Origin: Arthrobotrys musiformis | Taxonomy: Eukaryota > Ascomycota > Orbiliomycetes > Orbiliales > Orbiliaceae | Reading direction: 5' to 3' | DNA: 64,000 bases | NCBI GenBank assembly: GCA_036971715.1 | Contig: JAVHJL010000008.1 | Location: forward strand, 992,001-1,056,000 | Shown: positions 46,102-55,966 of the stretch, piece by piece | Numbering within the stretch: position 1 is the stretch's first letter | Layout of the letters: every line of letters starts with the position of its first letter | The notes under the pieces: model-generated | The model's database searches: none | Told to the model about the DNA's origin: nothing | Seen by the model: the letters and a program-made list of their open reading frames with translations, nothing else | Translations under genes and position numbers: made by a program

Positions 46102-46461
46102 ATACCCCTAAGTTCAGACACTCTTAAATTCAAACAGACCCAATATCACCCATCTCCCTCCAACTACCTAGCCAGGGCACCTGTAATCTTTGATCCCCTC
46201 CGAAACCCATCCACTCTCAACGAACCCTGTTTCGAAACGGGCCTGAAACCGTGCTCGAGGTTCCACACGACCCCACGTCGAGACTTCCATCGTCGCCGTC
46301 GCCACCAGCACCACCACCGCACAACCACCACTGTACATACCGTCGCATTCTCAAAACCTTCCGCTTAGGTCCACGCAGCGCACCCTTAGGTACAGGCTTG
46401 GACACCTAAGTACTTAGTTATCAGATAGCGTAGTCCTACATACCTACGCATCGTGGTCGCA

Positions 46462-49407
46462 ATGTCACAGGGCTACGGCTCTTATGGCCCTCAAGGCCAT
46501 AATAATTATGGATATGACCAAAACTGGGGAGGGCAAGCAAGCGGTTACCAGGACCAGCCACAAAGTAACACCCTCCCCTCCTGCCGGGGCCCCTCTTGCC
46601 GAGTATCGCGTATGGAGATAGATGCTAACAAACGCGACGAATCCGCAGACTACCACCAGTCCGTCCCGTATAGTGGTGGTTTGGATCAGTCCGGCCTGCC
46701 GGTGATGCCGAGCATGAGCGCTACTTTCATTCCCGGCAAAGATGATGATTGGACTATGCCAGCCCCCGAGCTAATATCTCCGGCACCTCAAAGGTGTGAC
46801 ATCAGCTCAATATCGTATAAATAAGGACTATCACTACAGTAGAACTGACGCCTGCGATAGGCTTATGCCCGAAGTCCCTACAAATATTGCGGACTCCATT
46901 GGGACACTGGAAAACAAGGCCACTACACAGCTCAACACCCAGCACCCAGCACCCGTTGAAGCTCCAACTCATCGCGACCTATTTGAAGAACCCTCATGGA
47001 CTCCATTCCCGAAGCTCGATAACCCAGGCCCGAACATCCCCCCAACAGATGATGAAAAAGAACGGTACTTGGAATCCGCAAGGCTGGCAGTTTTAGCGTC
47101 CGATGATCCCGACACCCAGCTGGCCTGGGCCCAAGACTCCCTAAACTTTGTAGACACATCATTACAGTATCTCACCCGAACTTCGGAAGATGGCCGACCA
47201 CAGACCCCAGCTGTAGAGTTCCAGCTCAGAAGTGACGCACTGAACATTGTCAACTTTCTTGCAGAGCAGCACCACCCCAAGGCAGAGTTTATGAAAGGTA
47301 CCTGGCTGGAATTCGGGAAGTTAGGCTTTAGGATAGATCGAAGAGAAGCATTCCGATGCTATTCTAGGGCCGCCGAGCGGGGCTACGCTAGAGCAGAGTA
47401 CAGGATGGGGATGCAGTACGAAAACTCGAATGAGCCAATGAAAGCTATCAAGCACTACACTCAAGGGGCAGCTCTCAATGACTCTGCTTCTAATTACGTT
47501 CGTAATCTTCGTTCTTTCTTGATTCAATGTTTGTGCGCCTCCAAGCTAATGGGTTCTTTGAAGCGGCTTGGTATGATGACACTGCTGGGTCAGCACGGCC
47601 AAACCCAGGACTATAATCGGGGTATAATGCTTGTTAGACAAGCTGCGGAGACTGCGGACGAAAATGCACCACAGGGAGCTTACGTTTACGGCTTAATGCT
47701 GGCTAGAGATCTCCCGGGCCTCTCAATCCCGGAGATATTTCTTAGCTTGGATCTCAATCAAGCGAAGGTGATGATTGAAAAGGCGGCATTTCTGGGGTTC
47801 GCAAAGGCTCAAGTCAAGATGGCCCAAGCATATGAACTCTGTCAGCTTGGGTGCTCCTTCGATCCGGCACTCTCTCTACACTATAATGCGTTGGCTTCGA
47901 GACAGGGCGAACCTGATGCTGATATGGCGATTAGCAAGTGGTTCCTCTGTGGTCACGAAGGCGTTTTTGGTAAAAATGAGGAGTTGGCGTTTAAATATGC
48001 TAAACAAGCAGCGAAGAGCGGACTCCCCACGGCGGAGTTTGCCATGGGTAAGCAGTAACAATACCAGAAATTGAAAGGCTAGCCTAATATCGAGCGTCTA
48101 GGTTACTTTTACGAAATCGGGATGCAGGTCCCTGTCGACCTAGCGGAAGCTAGAAATTGGTACAACAAGGTAGGAGATGTAACTATGCCCACTTTTGATG
48201 GTGTCGTGGAACTAAAAATCTCAATGCTTAGGCCGCCGCGCACGGTAATAAAGACGCCAAAGGTCGCCTGGATGGAATATCGAGATCTAGGACACTATCT
48301 CGTAATGACCACGAACGTGTAGCGCTACCGAGGATTCGTGCCAGCCGTTCAGTGCGCATACCGAATAGACCATTGTCAACGGCCGTGGACATGCCAAACC
48401 CCATCATACCACTAGTCGGGACACCCCAGCCTCAATTCCCTCAGGTCAACAATAATGCAATCCGTTCCTCGACACCCGGATTCATAAACCCTGCCACGGG
48501 GGGTATACAACCTTTTGTAGCAGAACCTGGTGCAGCTCTCCCACTCAGAACGAGCTCCATCACTCCTTATCCGACGAGCCCAACCACAGGCAATTTTGGA
48601 GGCGGCCCTGGCCGGCCATCGAGCGCTATAGGGCCCTCAAACCGACCGATGTCTGCGGCCCCCCACCTCGGTCCTGTGGCACGCCCACAAACCGCCGTCC
48701 CCGCCGGTGTTCTTGTCCCCGCTGGCACATACCCCGCCCAAGGCGGACGGGGTGGGCCAGTACAGAGGCCCGCATCCGCTTTCTCCATCCCGAACTCCAA
48801 TAAACCAGCGTTCCCCACTAGTCAGCCCCTGCGCCCTCACGGCCAAGGTCGAGGCGCCCCAATTGGCAATATACCATATCCAGGTTTTGAGGCGCCATTA
48901 CCCGCACCGAGGATAGAAAAACCAGCCTCGAAGCCAACTATCCCAGCCGACAAAGGACGAAAACAATCGTTCACACCACAGCCACAGGCCATTACTGGTC
49001 CATCAGGGCCACGCCCAAGCCCGACCCCAACCCCAAAGCCGCCCGTGCCAACTTCTTTTACCCCAATCCAACAATCCAAACCCACGCCTGCACCCGCGCC
49101 TACCCCTACACCACAGGCTCCGGCCCAGCAAAGCCATTACCCCCCGGTTCAACCGCAGACACCTCAAACAAAACCAGAAGCCGTCTCTCCACCTTCCCCC
49201 ATAAAACCCCAGCGTACTGACTCTATGCCACCTAAATCGCCAACTCTCTCGGGTAGCAACGCAAGCGGGAAGAAGCGATTTGAGGACTACGAGTGGCTCC
49301 CACCACCGCAAAAAGAGCAAGAATGCGTAAGACCCCCCCCCCCCCAAAAGCCTTTTTAATGAAATAGCCAAAGCTAACATAGAAATTCTCCATAGATTGT
49401 CATGTAA
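46462..49407 (+). CDS. SKT5: Chitin synthase activator Skt5/Chs4 (Sel1 repeats, CAAX box)
   Basis: Prenylated activator that recruits and switches on the Chs3-type chitin synthase at growth sites. Start at 46462 (MSQGYGSYGPQGHNNYGYDQNW). Introns placed: about 46564-46647, 46793-46859, 47487-47552 (66 bases, no in-frame stop), 48049-48101, 48170-48231 and 49327-49395. The core (about 47060-48240) has Sel1-like repeats: HPKAEFMKGTWLEFGKLGF, RGYARAEYRMGMQYE, NYRLGMMTLLGQHGQ, GAYVYGLMLARDLPG, LGFAKAQVKMAQAYE and GLPTAEFAMGYFYEIGM. The C-terminal 350 residues are Pro-rich disorder. Removing the last intron changes the end to EQECIVM, a CAAX farnesylation motif as in yeast Chs4; the unspliced frame would end PPPPQKPF. 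Converges on OXR1. Confidence 0.9.
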
Positions 49408-49726
49408 CCTTTATTGATAGTCCCAGTCCCAAACTATTGGGCGCTATTTCACCTCGCATCCATCAACTTATTGTCTTCCTAGTTTAGTTGGCGTTTCAGT
49501 TGGCGTGAATTCCTTATAGCTATTTCTGGTGTAAACATCGACATTAGACTTATTGAAATTTCCACGGGAATAGATACCACATTGTAATTTTTAAAAGCTT
49601 ATACAAACAAAAATATATAAATTAACCTACACCCATATATTCCAGATTGCTAAACAACAGGCTAGTGTCATACATTTTTTTACCGTCATGTCTATGCGGT
49701 CTTGAATGTAACGGTTCGTTGGTGAA
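49408..49726. other. Convergent 3' spacer, SKT5 / OXR1
   Basis: About 320 A/T-rich bases with no gene or TAAGTAAG-type element. Confidence 0.55.
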
Positions 49727-50642
49727 TCATCCCGGAGGGCCCACCCGCCAGACTTCAACTCCCAGGATGGTGAATTTGTCTCCTTCGTCAGACAATGGTT
49801 CGTTCCCAAACGTTGGGCAGGTAGATGAGACACCAGAGTCCAAATTGCCATCAACCCAGAGGCCATAGTGGCCGTCTCTATATCGAAGCAGACCTGGTCA
49901 GTTATGTAATATGACTCAGAGATGGACAGGAATCTATTTACCCTCCGCCGAAGGATATGAAATCGCGGTCACATAAAATCATGTAATCGTTCACCCCACT
50001 ATACGGAAACGCTTTGAAGCGTATATTATCGGGGGATCTAGTGGAAACTCGGTTCGGAATGGATAAAGATGAAGCGCTACTGCTTGGCAGTGTGGATGCT
50101 TTCCATAAAAAACATTCGCCAGTCCCGTAGTATCTCCCCGCAGATGGTTGTATCGACTCGTTTGCGAATGCACCAAAAATACCATCACTAGTATCTTTGA
50201 CGACGAAAACAAAAGCACCCTTCCCGAGTCTTTGATACAACGTTGACAAACTTACGCCATGCTCTTCGAGGCTATACATGAGCGTCCATGTTTCATGCAA
50301 TTGTAGCCGAGCTGGTATTAAAAGCCTTATCTCTTCTGCAATTGCTTTTGTGAGCAGCGGGCTGTTGCTGGGGGGTGTAAGGATAAGGGACGATAAAGCC
50401 GGAGGTAAATAGGGAGATGGCTGTCTCGGGGGTGCTCTTGGCGCATTTGACCGAGAGTACGGATGATTCTTATCGCCGTTCTGGGTATCCCGACGGTGGC
50501 TGTTGAACTCGTCCTCACCAGTAACCTCAGAGGACAGCCGCTGCAGGGTTCGGATTACAGAATTGGAGAGAAAAGACACCAAGGAAGGCGCTGGGGACGA
50601 GGACCGAGAGTTGGGCGATGACGACATAGTTGCATGGTTCAC
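49727..50642 (-). CDS. OXR1: TLDc-domain oxidation resistance protein (Oxr1)
   Basis: TLDc proteins protect against oxidative damage; yeast Oxr1 also binds the V-ATPase and promotes its disassembly. Start at 50642 (MNHATMSSSPNSRS; a second Met at 50627 is possible). The first ~80 residues are Ser/Pro-rich. The TLDc domain runs LLTKAIAEEIRLLIPARLQLHETWTLMYSLEEHGVSLSTLYQR, AFVFVVKDTSDGIFGAFANES, YYGTGECFLWK, and IRFKAFPYSGVNDYMILCDRDFISFGGG. An intron (about 49881-49946) is best closed at a GATATAG acceptor, giving GDGHYGLWVDGNLDSGVS; the domain ends FTILGVEVWRVGPPG with a TGA at 49727. Choosing the nearer CAG acceptor instead would introduce a stop, so the later one is favoured. Confidence 0.89.
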
Positions 50643-51537
50643 CTCGAACGGCTGAGGATAAGGCTACTATACTTCTTATAAAGTCAGTGCTTGGGTGCTT
50701 GTAAGTAAGGTAACGTACCCACCGAGGGTTTATGACACGGGGGAATCAGGTAGTACTTCACGAGTGCTGGATGTCGTATGTAGAAGATTGGGTAGGTGCA
50801 GTTCATGCATACGTATCCAGGCGTCAGGTGCAAACTCAAGGAATCAAGCACTGCACCGGAAGCTCGACAGACGACGACATCGACGGGGCCAGAATATGGA
50901 TATCACCCTGCGAGATGTTCTGGACGCATGTGCAGGCAGATGCTCGAGCTCGGGTCTATAAAGCCAACCGGTTGGAGATGATCGATGGCCGGCGATTAAC
51001 GCATGTTGTTGTGTGTGATCTGGCCTAAAATATGAATTCTTTCGCAGGTTCTCGGCCTCGCCCTTTGCGCCGGAATTAAACCGCCCGCCGGCCTGGAATG
51101 TAATCCGTTGGCGGAATTTCACACACGTTTCTTCAGCAGGCATGTATTTTATATCCCTGCCTTGTTATATAAGGGAGGGGCGGACAGGTCAAACGAGCAC
51201 GGGTACGACTACGACGGGACTTCCGGAATAAATGGTATACGTCAAAGCCACGAGAATGATCAGTCATAAAACAGAGTGTATACAGAGAGGATCTCCAGAG
51301 CAATAAGGGTCCATTTCCTTGCTTCCTGGCGATTTTTACGCTCGAGCATGGTGTGGAAACACGCAAGAAAGCAGAGTCAAAAGAAATCAACAGTCTGGCT
51401 GTATCCGAAAGCCTGTGAATTAACAGTACAAGATATCGTTGGGGACAGGGGAGACACAAGAAAGGAGAGAAGACACTAGAAAGAACGCCGCCTGAATGAT
51501 TGTGCCGAGGTCTTTAAAATTGACATCAAGGGTCGTT
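50643..51537. other. Spacer between OXR1 (promoter side) and UBC4 (3' side)
   Basis: About 900 bases. A weak element (GTAAGTAAGGTAACGTACC, about 50701-50719) lies near the OXR1 start. Short plus-strand frames (50732-51028) and a minus frame (51133-51459) have no domain or splice support. Confidence 0.55.
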
Positions 51538-52356
51538 CTAAATAGCATACTTGCGAGTCCATTCCCTAGCAGTTGCCTCGTATCTAGCTCTGTCGGTCTT
51601 GTAAACATGAGCGATCTCTGGTACGAGAGGATCATCCGGGTTCGGATCCGTAAGCATTGAGCATATGGATAGAAGAACTAGATCCAACCCGACAAAATTA
51701 GATTTCAGCACTAAAAATAGAAAAATGAGGCAACAGGATGACATACCCTTTGAGATGGTCAATGCAGGTGACCATTGATCGCGGAGGATATCAAGACAAA
51801 TGCTTCCGTTGGAGTTGATATTTGGGTGGTAGATGCGAGTTGTGAAGTTAACCTTTGGAGGCTTGAAGGGATAGTCGGTCGGGAATGTAATAGCAAGGAA
51901 GAAGACTCCGGAAGCATACGGGCTATCGGCCTGTTTGGGATATTGAATTAGCTCCAGATAAATTCAAATTCATTGGGGCTGACTGGAGGTCTTACTGGGC
52001 CCATTATTGTTGCTTGCCAGTGGAACTTTGATATAAAAAAGCACATAGGTTAGCTGGGAGAATTCGAAAGAAAGAAAGGAAAAGGGAGAAAAACAAGGTA
52101 GAGCCGCTGTAGTCACGAATCACATCGATTCCCAACCGGGCATATGCATCTAGCTAAGTCACTCCTTTGATTCGATTGTGAACTTACCAGGTCATCACCG
52201 ATGGGGCCGGCGCTGCAAGAGGAGGGCGGGTCACTTGAGAAGACCGAGTTTGGATCAGCTGAATGAACATGATGGGAGCCAACTGCAAATATTGTCCAGG
52301 TGGTTTACATACCGTCCAAGATCCGTGAGTTCCTTGTTAATGCGTTTAAGAGCCAT
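51538..52356 (-). CDS. UBC4: Ubiquitin-conjugating enzyme E2, Ubc4/Ubc5 type
   Basis: E2 enzyme transferring ubiquitin to short-lived and abnormal proteins. Start at 52356 (MALKRINKELTDLGR). Five short exons are visible on the minus strand: DPPSSCSAGPIGDDL (about 52190-52230), FHWQATIMGP (about 52000-52035), then DSPYASGVFFLAITFPTDYPFKPPKVNFTTRIYHPNINSNGSICLDILRDQWSPALTISK (about 51750-51930), and VLLSICSMLTDPNPDDPLVPEIAHVYKTDRARYEATAREWTRKYAI, stop at 51538. The catalytic Cys is in GSICLDIL and the HPN motif is intact. The length of about 147 residues and the RKYAI end are typical of Ubc4. Exons are split at the positions usual for fungal ubc4 genes. Confidence 0.93.
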
Positions 52357-53170
52357 ATCTTATTTGTTCGAATGAAAGGCCCTTTTAGCAGGCAGTAGAA
52401 GAGGGAAAGGGCCAAGGTCTATGCGAATTTCTACGGAAAATACGGTCGTGGGTGGTGAAGTGGTTAGCTTTGCAAAGGGAGATAAGGGCGTTGCAGGGAA
52501 GGAGGTGGGTGAAAAAGTAACGAGATCGTGTGGGTCGGGTCAGGAAGCTGTCAGGCCTTCCGAGAGCTCGGCCCAGAGGTGAGAACATACAAAGCAGATG
52601 TGAGAGCGGAGGATCAAGTCCTAGATTATTATGATGACGATGATGTTGTGAAGATGGTACCTTGAAGTTGTGGCCGGTATAAAACGTCGAGTAGGAGTAC
52701 GATGACAGGAAGAAGAGGAGGGGAGGGAGATGGAGGAGGAGGAAGAAGAAAGAGGCTCGGGATCGGTTGGTTGGTTGGCAGCAGCAATCCTACTTTGTTC
52801 TGCTCTGCTGTCGAAGGCCGAAGAAGGCAATAGAACATCCGACAAACACAACGCACTTTGGTTACTATCCAACGCAACACGCTATTACCTGATATCTTAC
52901 CCTTCTTGCTATATGTATATACACCTGGCCTTGGTAAGAAGCGTGCTTGCTAAGTAAGCACCCAGTCACATTGAAAATCAAATTCCTATTTTGCTTTGGA
53001 AAAGACGTAAAATTGGTCTGGACATATAGTAAGTAAGTACTAACTTAGCTTAGGTAAGTATGCATCGCGCAGAAGAAGACTAGTGTAGAAGAGGATGGAT
53101 ACAAAGATATTTATTTGTTCATAAGATTCCCATCTCTTTATATAGGTAAGTAGAGGCCGTCGGAAAGGCT
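52357..53170. other. Spacer between UBC4 (promoter side) and glutaryl-CoA dehydrogenase (3' side)
   Basis: About 810 bases. Pyrimidine/purine-asymmetric sequence at 52620-52760 and an element block at 53028-53060. No gene. Confidence 0.55.
53028..53060. repeat. AGTAAGTAAGTACTAACTTAGCTTAGGTAAGTA element
   Basis: A further copy of the promoter-spacer element family, about 670 bases upstream of the UBC4 start. Confidence 0.75.
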
Positions 53171-55281
53171 TCAGCAGAACGCCTGGACCCCGGTAATAGC
53201 CCTCCCCAGTATCACTGTATAAACAAAGTAAAGGAAGAATGCACGTTAGTACCTGGCCTTACTAAAACCAGCCGCCCTGGCTCTCCTCCTGGTATCGAGG
53301 GTGTGAACTTGCTACTTACAGCTGTGGATATCACTCTGCCCCTCGTAGGTCTGCGCAACAAACAAATTGGCGACATGTCGTCCGATATGATACTCATCCG
53401 CAACCGCATTTCCTCCGAAGATCTCTTGTAAACTAGGCAGGAAAGTCAGTTTCTGTATTGGCGTCAGGGCCTATCAGTCAGTAGCTGCATTCCTTACTCA
53501 CCATCTTGCATGAGCTAACGATCGGTCACAATTCTGTCGCTTGATCATGGATATCATCTCAGGAACAAGAAGCCCTTGCTCCTTCAGTCTCCCAACCTGA
53601 ACGCACCTAAATTCCCACCATTGCATCACCGGCACAGTGTTATTATATCCGATCCGTTTAGACTTACATAAGTAATTTAACTGGGTTCGCTTACGCTAAG
53701 AGTCCGAAAGTCACATCGGTCACTGCATCCGCCAGTTTCTTCTGAATAAGCTGGTACCTCGCCAGTGGGTTACCCTTGAATTGTTTCCGCGATAATGCAT
53801 ATTCGCGCGCCCTTTCGATACAATCCTCGAGTGCCCCCATGGTTCCCCAGGCGATTCCATACCGAGCATTATTAAGGCAAGCAAATGGCCCTCTCAATCC
53901 CTCAACGTCTGGAAACACATATTCTTTCGGCACAGGAACGTTGTCCATGTGAATCATTCCGGTTATCGAAGCCCGAAGCCCGGTTTTATTCTTAATTGCA
54001 GGTGTTTCCAAAGTTCCAGGGGGGCACCTGGCTCTCTCGACAAGAAAGCCTCGAATTTTGCCATCGAGTTTTGCCCAGACAATAAGGACATCAGCTACTC
54101 GGTTTTTAGAAAAAGAAGTTAGAATTCGCTCCCAGGGCCCACTTTTAAATCATGTAATGCAAGAACTAACGGACCTATGGGCGAATTGGTGATCCAAGTT
54201 TTTGAGCCTGACAATAAATATATACCCTCACGACTAGGGTCAACTTTCGCTGTGGTTTCCATCCTATATTAAACGTGTTTAGAGATGTGGATGAAGGAAA
54301 AATATTGGTATTAGGAGCTTACGATCCTGGGTCCGAGCCATGATTTGCTAGAGGTAGTTTAATGTTTAGCAACGTCATAGGTACGGGGGCATAGCATCTG
54401 TATAAGCCTCACGCTCTGTCAACCCAAAGCATCCGACTATGTTTCCCTTCGCCATCTCGGGCAAAAATTGCGCTTTGAGATCCTCGGTTCCAAAATCATG
54501 GATTGCCCCCATTGACAAGGAACTCTGGACGGACAATGCACTCCGGTATCCGCTATCCACCCTGTATAACCCCTCGCAGCGACCAATGCATTAGCACTCT
54601 TAGCTAGGAGCGGGGACAAAGGAAGGGCTCGAAATCTAGAACAAACGGGATAGATGAATGGATTAGATGACATGCCTTTCAACCTCTCTGGTTATTAACT
54701 TTCACGCGGTAACTGTTAGCGCCGTACGGGAGCACTCAAATCCGATGTATTCATTTCAGGGAGGACTATGCACAATACCCCATTGGCAACATCGCTAATA
54801 CCGGCGCAACCGTATCCTGCGATTGTTGCACCAAGGAAGCCCGCCTCCCCCATTTCTTTGAGAATATTCTTGTCGAAGTTCTCATCCCGATATGCCGCTT
54901 TCCGTAGGTAAGGCTCATATGTTAGTAATGCCTATCTTTCTGCTAGGAAGATTGATCGTCGAAACTCGCGACTTCTAGCAAAGCGCTTGCGTGAGGTACA
55001 TTCACGAGGATCTTGTAGAGCAAGAAGGCACCCAGATACTCACATAACACCCGAGGGAGCAACTTCTGCTGTGAATATTCTTCCGCGGTGGCAGAAATTG
55101 CAATTTCCTCGTCTGTTAACAGACCTCGGAGCTGCAAAGGGTCTTTATAGTCAAATGTTGAAGCTGCCCGACACTGAACTCGAAATTGTTGGATCTGTGC
55201 ACACGCATGCGCAGGGTACCCAGGGTTCGGCTGCAGGTGCTTCGCCAGATGGAGCCGCGAGCGAACGACGGTTCGAAACAT
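53171..55281 (-). CDS. Glutaryl-CoA dehydrogenase, mitochondrial
   Basis: FAD enzyme converting glutaryl-CoA to crotonyl-CoA in lysine/tryptophan breakdown. Start at 55281; the Arg-rich N-terminus (MFRTVVRSRLHLAKHL) is a mitochondrial presequence. Segments in order: FDYKDPLQLRGLLTDEEIAI, YRDENFDKNILKEMGEAGFLG, GYGCAGISDVA, then RVDSGYRSALSVQSSLSMGAIHDFGTEDLKAQFLP. An intron with a GTGAGG donor (about 54345-54412) separates GLTE from PNHGSDPGS; without splicing the frame appears to stop. Then METTAKVD, SGSKTWITNSPIGDVLIVWAKL, YGIAWGTMGALEDC, FGGNAVADEYHIGRHVANL and QTYEGQSDIHS with the catalytic Glu. The last intron joins LILGRAITGVQAFC, stop at 53171. YEGQSDIHSLILGRAITG identifies GCDH among acyl-CoA dehydrogenases. 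Divergent from FEN1. Confidence 0.91.
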
Positions 55282-55284
55282 CCT

Positions 55285-55350
55285 AGAAGAAGAAGTAGAG
55301 GAAAAAGAAGAGGTAGAGGAAGAAGAAGAGGTAGAGGAGGAAGAAGAAGG
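55285..55350. repeat. GAAGAA / GTAGAGGAA purine-rich repeat
   Basis: Imperfect GAA and GTAGAGGAAG repeats starting four bases upstream of the glutaryl-CoA dehydrogenase ATG; a polypyrimidine leader in its transcript. Confidence 0.85.
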
Positions 55351-55470
55351 ATATGTATATTCGGCGATACAGGCGATATTCTAACCAAATTTATGTACCA
55401 GGACGGTATCTAGTAATTTAAGGACCTAGCTATCTGGCAGGATAGTACTGGAATTCAAAATGGCTTCAAG

Positions 55471-55552
55471 TCAGTACCTAAGTAGGTAAGTATGTATACA
55501 TATGCATATACGTCCGCGTACATGCACCGACCTACTTACTTACCTAAGTAGA
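55471..55552. repeat. Inverted pair of CCTAAGTAGGTAAGT / CTTACTTACCTAAGTAG elements
   Basis: Two copies in opposite orientation flank a TATGTATACATATGCATATACG core, all in the promoter spacer. Confidence 0.8.
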
Positions 55553-55966
55553 CAAATTCTCCAATTGAATTGATTGCCAACGAGTAATAAGGAATGGAGA
55601 GTGTGTATGCTTTTTATACGTTCGCCCCGAGCCAATGCAACTTGGTTTGGGTTCTAGTTAGTGCTTCAATCGAAGTAAATGGGCCTCGGCGAGGGCTTGG
55701 TGGGGCGCCGGGGACCTGCCGCCACCAAGATCTCGGGCTAATTAGCGGGGTGGGTTAATTACGTTAGGTTGACCGCGGCAGAATAGGAAGTCGCTAAATT
55801 GGAAATTGGCAGTCGCGTCTTCAACCCCAAAGTTCAGGCGATTTCCTTGGAGCACCTCCAAACCTCCTCTAAACCACGCGCCATCAACCACACGAGAAGC
55901 TCAGTACCGATCAACAACAAACACCTTAATTTACCGCCATAGTTTCAGCGACGTTAGGTTCCAAGG

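Larger units (their letters stand above)
44757..46461. other. Long divergent promoter spacer, noxB / SKT5
   Basis: About 1.7 kb, the longest spacer between two recognised genes. It holds element blocks near 45741-45770 and 46055-46106, a TATCGATATCGATAG palindrome (about 45784-45798) and tandem TGCCATGCC/CACGCC sequence (45835-45865). Frames at 45064-45441 (-) and 45394-45633 (+) show no domain and are rejected. Confidence 0.6.
55282..55966. other. Divergent promoter spacer, glutaryl-CoA dehydrogenase / FEN1
   Basis: About 685 bases. A GAA/GAGGA purine repeat (55285-55350) abuts the dehydrogenase start, and a pair of oppositely oriented element copies spans 55471-55552. Confidence 0.6.

Noticed and set aside
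50695..51479. Several 60-108 codon frames between OXR1 and UBC4
   Set aside because: They overlap in three frames and on both strands and have no recognisable domain.
54340..54420. Premature stop in glutaryl-CoA dehydrogenase after GLTE
   Set aside because: Removal of an intron with a GTGAGG donor joins GLTE to PNHGSDPGS, the expected motif.
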